Below, one piece after another: positions 5,806 through 7,541 of a DNA stretch of 7,541 nucleotides; the stretch's first letter is position 1, and every line of letters begins with the position of its first letter. This stretch comes from Oscillospiraceae bacterium (GTDB taxonomy: Bacteria; Bacillota; Clostridia; Oscillospirales; Ruminococcaceae): positions 1 to 7,541 of the forward strand of contig JAAVIG010000152.1 of NCBI GenBank assembly GCA_014796735.1. The letters run 5' to 3'. The position numbers were made by a program, and so were the translations under genes. The notes beneath the pieces are model-generated. The model saw nothing but the letters and a program-made list of their open reading frames with translations, was not told where the DNA came from and did no database searches.

Positions 5806-6548
5806 TGTTGAAAAAGTTTTCTTTTCTTGCGCCTGTATGTTTTGCATTTGCTTTGTTTTTTGCCGTCTGCGTTAACGCGGAGGCAAGTGATTCCGCCGAA
5901 AACTACAATCTTTTGGCGGATTATATTTCCGCCGATTGGAGTGGTGATACACTTTACCTCGACGAACCGAGTACCGCCGTTTATTTTATGTCGGGAGATA
6001 ATAAAGAGCAGTCATCGGTGCTTACCTTTGAAAGAAACGAGTCTGATACGGGTTTTTATTTCAGAATAGACGCGGGAAACGGAGCTAACAGCGGAGGAGA
6101 CAGCGGCTACTGCACTATCTCCTTTTACGACGAGGAGCACAGCCTGCTTTTTTCCTTGTCAACGGGACTTATACAAGGCTTTGACAATTATTCCCGATTT
6201 TATATAGGGGAGGAAACGAATTATTTTCCCATTCCCGAAAAAACGAAAACCGTCGAAATATCGCTGAACGCAGTGCAAAAGGGAAAAGGCGGCAGGGTGA
6301 ATATTTATTTCAGGAATCCCGTTCTTTGCTTCAGCAATGAAAAGCCGCTTCTGCCTTATGAAAACAAGCTTTACCTGGACAGCACGGCAGGGCTTACCAA
6401 GGTTGAGATCGGGGTGACGAAAGCAACAAGGTATATTTGGATAGGCGTTATTTTCTTTGTGGCGCTGGCGTTTTACATAATCAGAATGTGGCAGCAGAAG
6501 TACAGCACCGCAAGAGTTATGAAGGCTGCGGATAGGAAAACAAAATAA
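5805..6548 (+). CDS. Unknown secreted protein with signal peptide and one C-terminal TM anchor
   Basis: A 247-residue protein not assigned to a named family. MLKKFSFLAPVCFAFALFFA followed by VCVNAEA is a signal peptide with probable cleavage after VNA (about residue 25) or NAEA. About 180 extracytoplasmic residues follow, with alternating hydrophobic/polar pattern and many aromatic, Gly, Ser and acidic residues, suggesting a beta-sandwich. One transmembrane helix (about 210-226) is followed by a basic cytoplasmic tail (RMWQQKY...ADRKTK). That predicts an N-out, C-in surface protein. The ATG is chosen because it overlaps the smpB stop (TGATG) and has AAAGGA seven bases upstream; a TTG one codon earlier is less likely. 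It is translationally coupled to smpB and shares its promoter. Carbohydrate or ligand binding is possible but unsupported by a motif. Confidence 0.85.
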   Translation: MLKKFSFLAPVCFAFALFFAVCVNAEASDSAENYNLLADYISADWSGDTLYLDEPSTAVYFMSGDNKEQSSVLTFERNESDTGFYFRIDAGNGANSGGDSGYCTISFYDEEHSLLFSLSTGLIQGFDNYSRFYIGEETNYFPIPEKTKTVEISLNAVQKGKGGRVNIYFRNPVLCFSNEKPLLPYENKLYLDSTAGLTKVEIGVTKATRYIWIGVIFFVALAFYIIRMWQQKYSTARVMKAADRKTK

Positions 6549-6595
6549 ACGGCTGCCTTAAAATATGTTATTGTAAAGAATCGGAGGGATATTAT

Positions 6596-6919
6596 ATGAT
6601 GTATCCGTATATGACATTAAACGATCAAACGGAAATCGTACATTCCGAAATGAAACCCGACGGGCGGGTCAAAGTATATATTGAGCGTCCCGATGAAAAG
6701 GTATGTTTTTGTCATGCGACTTGCTGGCTGCCGGAATACAAATGGGAGGATATTTATAATTTTTCCGATGTTGATATAGCAAAATTTCAGGAAATTATCG
6801 AATCTTCGGCGCATTTGATTATGGAGTTTTCGCATATCGGAAAGCCAGCCAAGCACAAACCCGACAAAAATATGGATTACTCGAACAAGAAAAATTACGA
6901 AGAAGTATTGACATCTTAA
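6596..6919 (+). CDS. Small protein of unknown function, 107 residues
   Basis: A compact soluble protein beginning MMYPYMTLNDQTEIVHSEMK. The first half looks like beta strands (TEIVHSE, GRVKVYIERP). CFCHATCWLPEYKW follows, with three cysteines and a histidine within seven residues. Then comes an acidic helix-rich segment (VDIAKFQEIIESSAHLIMEF) and a lysine-rich tail. It resembles short uncharacterised Firmicutes proteins starting MYPYMTL, recalled only loosely. There is no signal peptide or membrane segment. GGAGGG (6583-6588) supports translation; the start could equally be the second ATG at 6599. It sits 47 bases after the membrane protein without a visible terminator. Its last codons contain the -35 box of the next promoter. 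Confidence 0.8.
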   Translation: MMYPYMTLNDQTEIVHSEMKPDGRVKVYIERPDEKVCFCHATCWLPEYKWEDIYNFSDVDIAKFQEIIESSAHLIMEFSHIGKPAKHKPDKNMDYSNKKNYEEVLTS

Positions 6920-6936
6920 CAAAAATGTGATAATAT
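6908..6936 (+). promoter_or_regulatory. Strong promoter of the leader region before the GNAT gene
   Basis: Perfect TTGACA (6908-6913), 17-base spacer and TAATAT (6931-6936), with TGA immediately before the -10 (extended -10). The -35 lies inside the last codons of the 107-residue gene. The start would be near 6943. The transcript would begin with about 25 bases of leader before the Shine-Dalgarno of the 18-codon ORF and then meet a terminator at 7059-7089. Confidence 0.82.
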
Positions 6937-6958
6937 GATTTTATCAACCGAAAGGCAG

Positions 6959-7010
6959 GTGAATGACATGAAAATCTTAATCGTACAAAACGGGAATATC
7001 TGTCATTCAC
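6959..7010 (+). promoter_or_regulatory. Inverted repeat overlapping the leader ORF's SD and start codon
   Basis: GTGAATGACA (6959-6968) is perfectly complementary to TGTCATTCAC (7001-7010). The left arm covers most of the AGGTGA Shine-Dalgarno (6957-6962) and the first base of the ATG at 6968. The right arm covers codons 12-15 of the same ORF. In RNA the hairpin (10 bp, 32-base loop) could hide the leader ORF's ribosome site. Pairing is exact; function is inferred. Confidence 0.6.
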
Positions 7011-7024
7011 ATTCTGCGGCTTAA
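6968..7024 (+). CDS. 18-codon leader ORF or phosphatase-like gene stub
   Basis: ATG at 6968 has a good ribosome site (AGGTGA, five bases upstream) behind a strong promoter and encodes MKILIVQNGNICHSHSAA, stop at 7022. The peptide resembles the N-terminus of low-molecular-weight tyrosine phosphatases / arsenate reductases (MKILFVCxGNICRSPMAE pattern). Gln stands at the catalytic Cys position and His at the P-loop Arg position, so it could not be active. It may be a decayed remnant or a functional leader peptide of an attenuator. Its stop codon lies in the left arm of the 7020-7105 inverted repeat. Translation is inferred; the short length makes chance a possibility. Confidence 0.5.
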   Translation: MKILIVQNGNICHSHSAA

Positions 7025-7105
7025 CGCGGTCAGAGCTACAATGTAAAATGATAAAATTAAAGTGTTCTCGATTTTGAGAACACTTTTTTATTTGACCGCG
7101 TTAAG
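7020..7105 (+). repeat. 13-bp inverted repeat enclosing a terminator and reaching the GNAT SD
   Basis: CTTAACGCGGTCA (7020-7032) is perfectly complementary to TGACCGCGTTAAG (7093-7105). As RNA the stem extends to 15 pairs with one G-U (7033-7034 with 7091-7092). It encloses the terminator hairpin. The left arm contains the leader ORF stop codon. The right arm overlaps the first three bases of AAGGAG (7103-7108), the Shine-Dalgarno of the GNAT gene, so pairing could reduce its translation. A transposon-like miniature element with TTAA ends is an alternative reading. Confidence 0.65.
7059..7089 (+). terminator. Intrinsic terminator between leader ORF and GNAT gene
   Basis: AAAGTGTTCTC (7059-7069) pairs fully with GAGAACACTTT (7076-7086) around a 6-base loop. 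The stem runs directly into a T-run (7084-7089). It would end transcripts from the 6908-6936 promoter before the GNAT coding region. No good promoter is seen between it and the GNAT start, so GNAT expression seems to need read-through or antitermination. Confidence 0.88.
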
Positions 7106-7113
7106 GAGTACAT

Positions 7114-7541
7114 ATGATAACAAAAGATTTATTGATTTCCGATTTTTCCGACCCCGTATTTCAAAGTATGTTCAAGCAGTACTTTAACGAAATTGATGTC
7201 AAAGTAAACGACTGGGAGGGGCTTTTTTCGGAAATGAACACGCAGAACGGCGGAAACACCGCCTATATCCGCACATGCGATAACGAGTCTGCCGGATTTA
7301 TACAGTTTACGGAAGTGACTCTCGAAAACTGGTTTTTAAAAGAAAGGTTAGGTTTTATAAGAGAATTCTGGGTGGCTGAAAAATTCAGAAAACAAGGGCA
7401 GGGAACAGAACTGCTTTATCTTGCCGAGAAATATTTTAAAGATAAGGGTATTCGGAGAGTCGTTCTTACCGCCGAAGAAAATGAGCAGCAATTTTATCTG
7501 AACCGAGGGTATAGGATATGTGAAAATATCCAAGCAAAAAA
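7114..7541 (+). CDS. GNAT family N-acetyltransferase, 3' end beyond the window
   Basis: An open frame from ATG 7114 runs 142 codons to the window edge with no stop. It begins MITKDLLISDFSDPVFQSMF. The GNAT core is present: REFWVAEKFRKQGQGTELLY (about 90-109) holds strand beta4 and the RxxGxG acetyl-CoA pyrophosphate loop (RKQGQG). A helix follows, then RRVVLTAEENEQQFYLNRGY, with the typical YxxxGY-like end motif of these domains. The domain is almost complete, so only a few residues are probably missing. AAGGAG five bases upstream fixes the start. The acceptor is unknown; small-molecule (antibiotic, polyamine) or protein acetylation are both possible. It lies behind the terminator/inverted-repeat leader described separately. 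Confidence 0.88.
   Translation, partial: MITKDLLISDFSDPVFQSMFKQYFNEIDVKVNDWEGLFSEMNTQNGGNTAYIRTCDNESAGFIQFTEVTLENWFLKERLGFIREFWVAEKFRKQGQGTELLYLAEKYFKDKGIRRVVLTAEENEQQFYLNRGYRICENIQAK

Noticed and set aside
7021..7056. Promoter TTAACG-17-TAAAAT inside the inverted repeat for direct GNAT expression
   Set aside because: Weak -35, and the start would fall immediately before the terminator at 7059-7089, so it would not serve the GNAT gene.
7091..7105. T-box riboswitch suggested by ACCGCG after a terminator
   Set aside because: The GGGTGG part of the T-box is absent, the motif lies after rather than before the terminator, and there is no specifier-loop architecture; the downstream gene is a GNAT, not an amino-acid gene.
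1..7541. CRISPR array, tRNA, rRNA, insertion sequence or phage integration site
   Set aside because: No regularly spaced repeats, tRNA-like fold with conserved T-loop, rRNA sequence, transposase or integrase was found on either strand.

Overview
The window looks like chromosomal DNA from a low-to-moderate GC Gram-positive anaerobe, most likely a gut or rumen clostridium of the Ruminococcaceae/Oscillospiraceae type. The grounds are strong AAAGGAGG-type ribosome binding sites, several near-consensus sigma-A promoters with 17-base spacers, U-rich intrinsic terminators, a GH94 cellobiose-phosphorylase-like enzyme, and a clostridial-style SmpB and Tag. This is inferred from family resemblance only; no database was searched.

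Layout. Positions 1-293 carry no convincing gene. They hold a leftward near-consensus promoter (170-198) that would transcribe a perfect 19-bp inverted repeat and a second hairpin out of the window, plus short direct repeats. Positions 287-2847 are a self-contained leftward unit: a promoter with a LacI/CcpA-like palindrome in its spacer, a 5'-UTR hairpin, a GH94 glycoside phosphorylase and its terminator. Everything from 2937 onward is rightward. It comprises a flavodoxin-fold protein with an Isf-type cysteine motif, an APH-family small-molecule kinase, a 30-codon remnant of a GNAT gene, 3-methyladenine DNA glycosylase I (tag), smpB with its own promoter, a translationally coupled signal-peptide/one-TM protein of unknown function, and a 107-residue unknown. 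Last comes a leader region (promoter, 18-codon ORF, two inverted repeats, terminator) ahead of a GNAT acetyltransferase cut off by the window end.

How the parts relate. The GH94 unit is catabolic (phosphorolysis of a beta-linked disaccharide) and probably sugar-controlled. The rightward genes are small stress or accessory functions (flavoprotein, antibiotic-kinase-like protein, alkylation repair, ribosome rescue, acetyltransferases) and probably form several short transcription units rather than one pathway. No obvious new multi-gene defence or biosynthetic system is visible.

The most interesting parts are non-coding. First is the 6908-7113 leader, which resembles an attenuator: the leader ORF's Shine-Dalgarno/start and the downstream gene's Shine-Dalgarno each lie in an inverted-repeat arm. 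Its 18-residue peptide resembles a low-molecular-weight phosphatase N-terminus. Second is the structured element at 37-175. Third is the operator inside the GH94 promoter.
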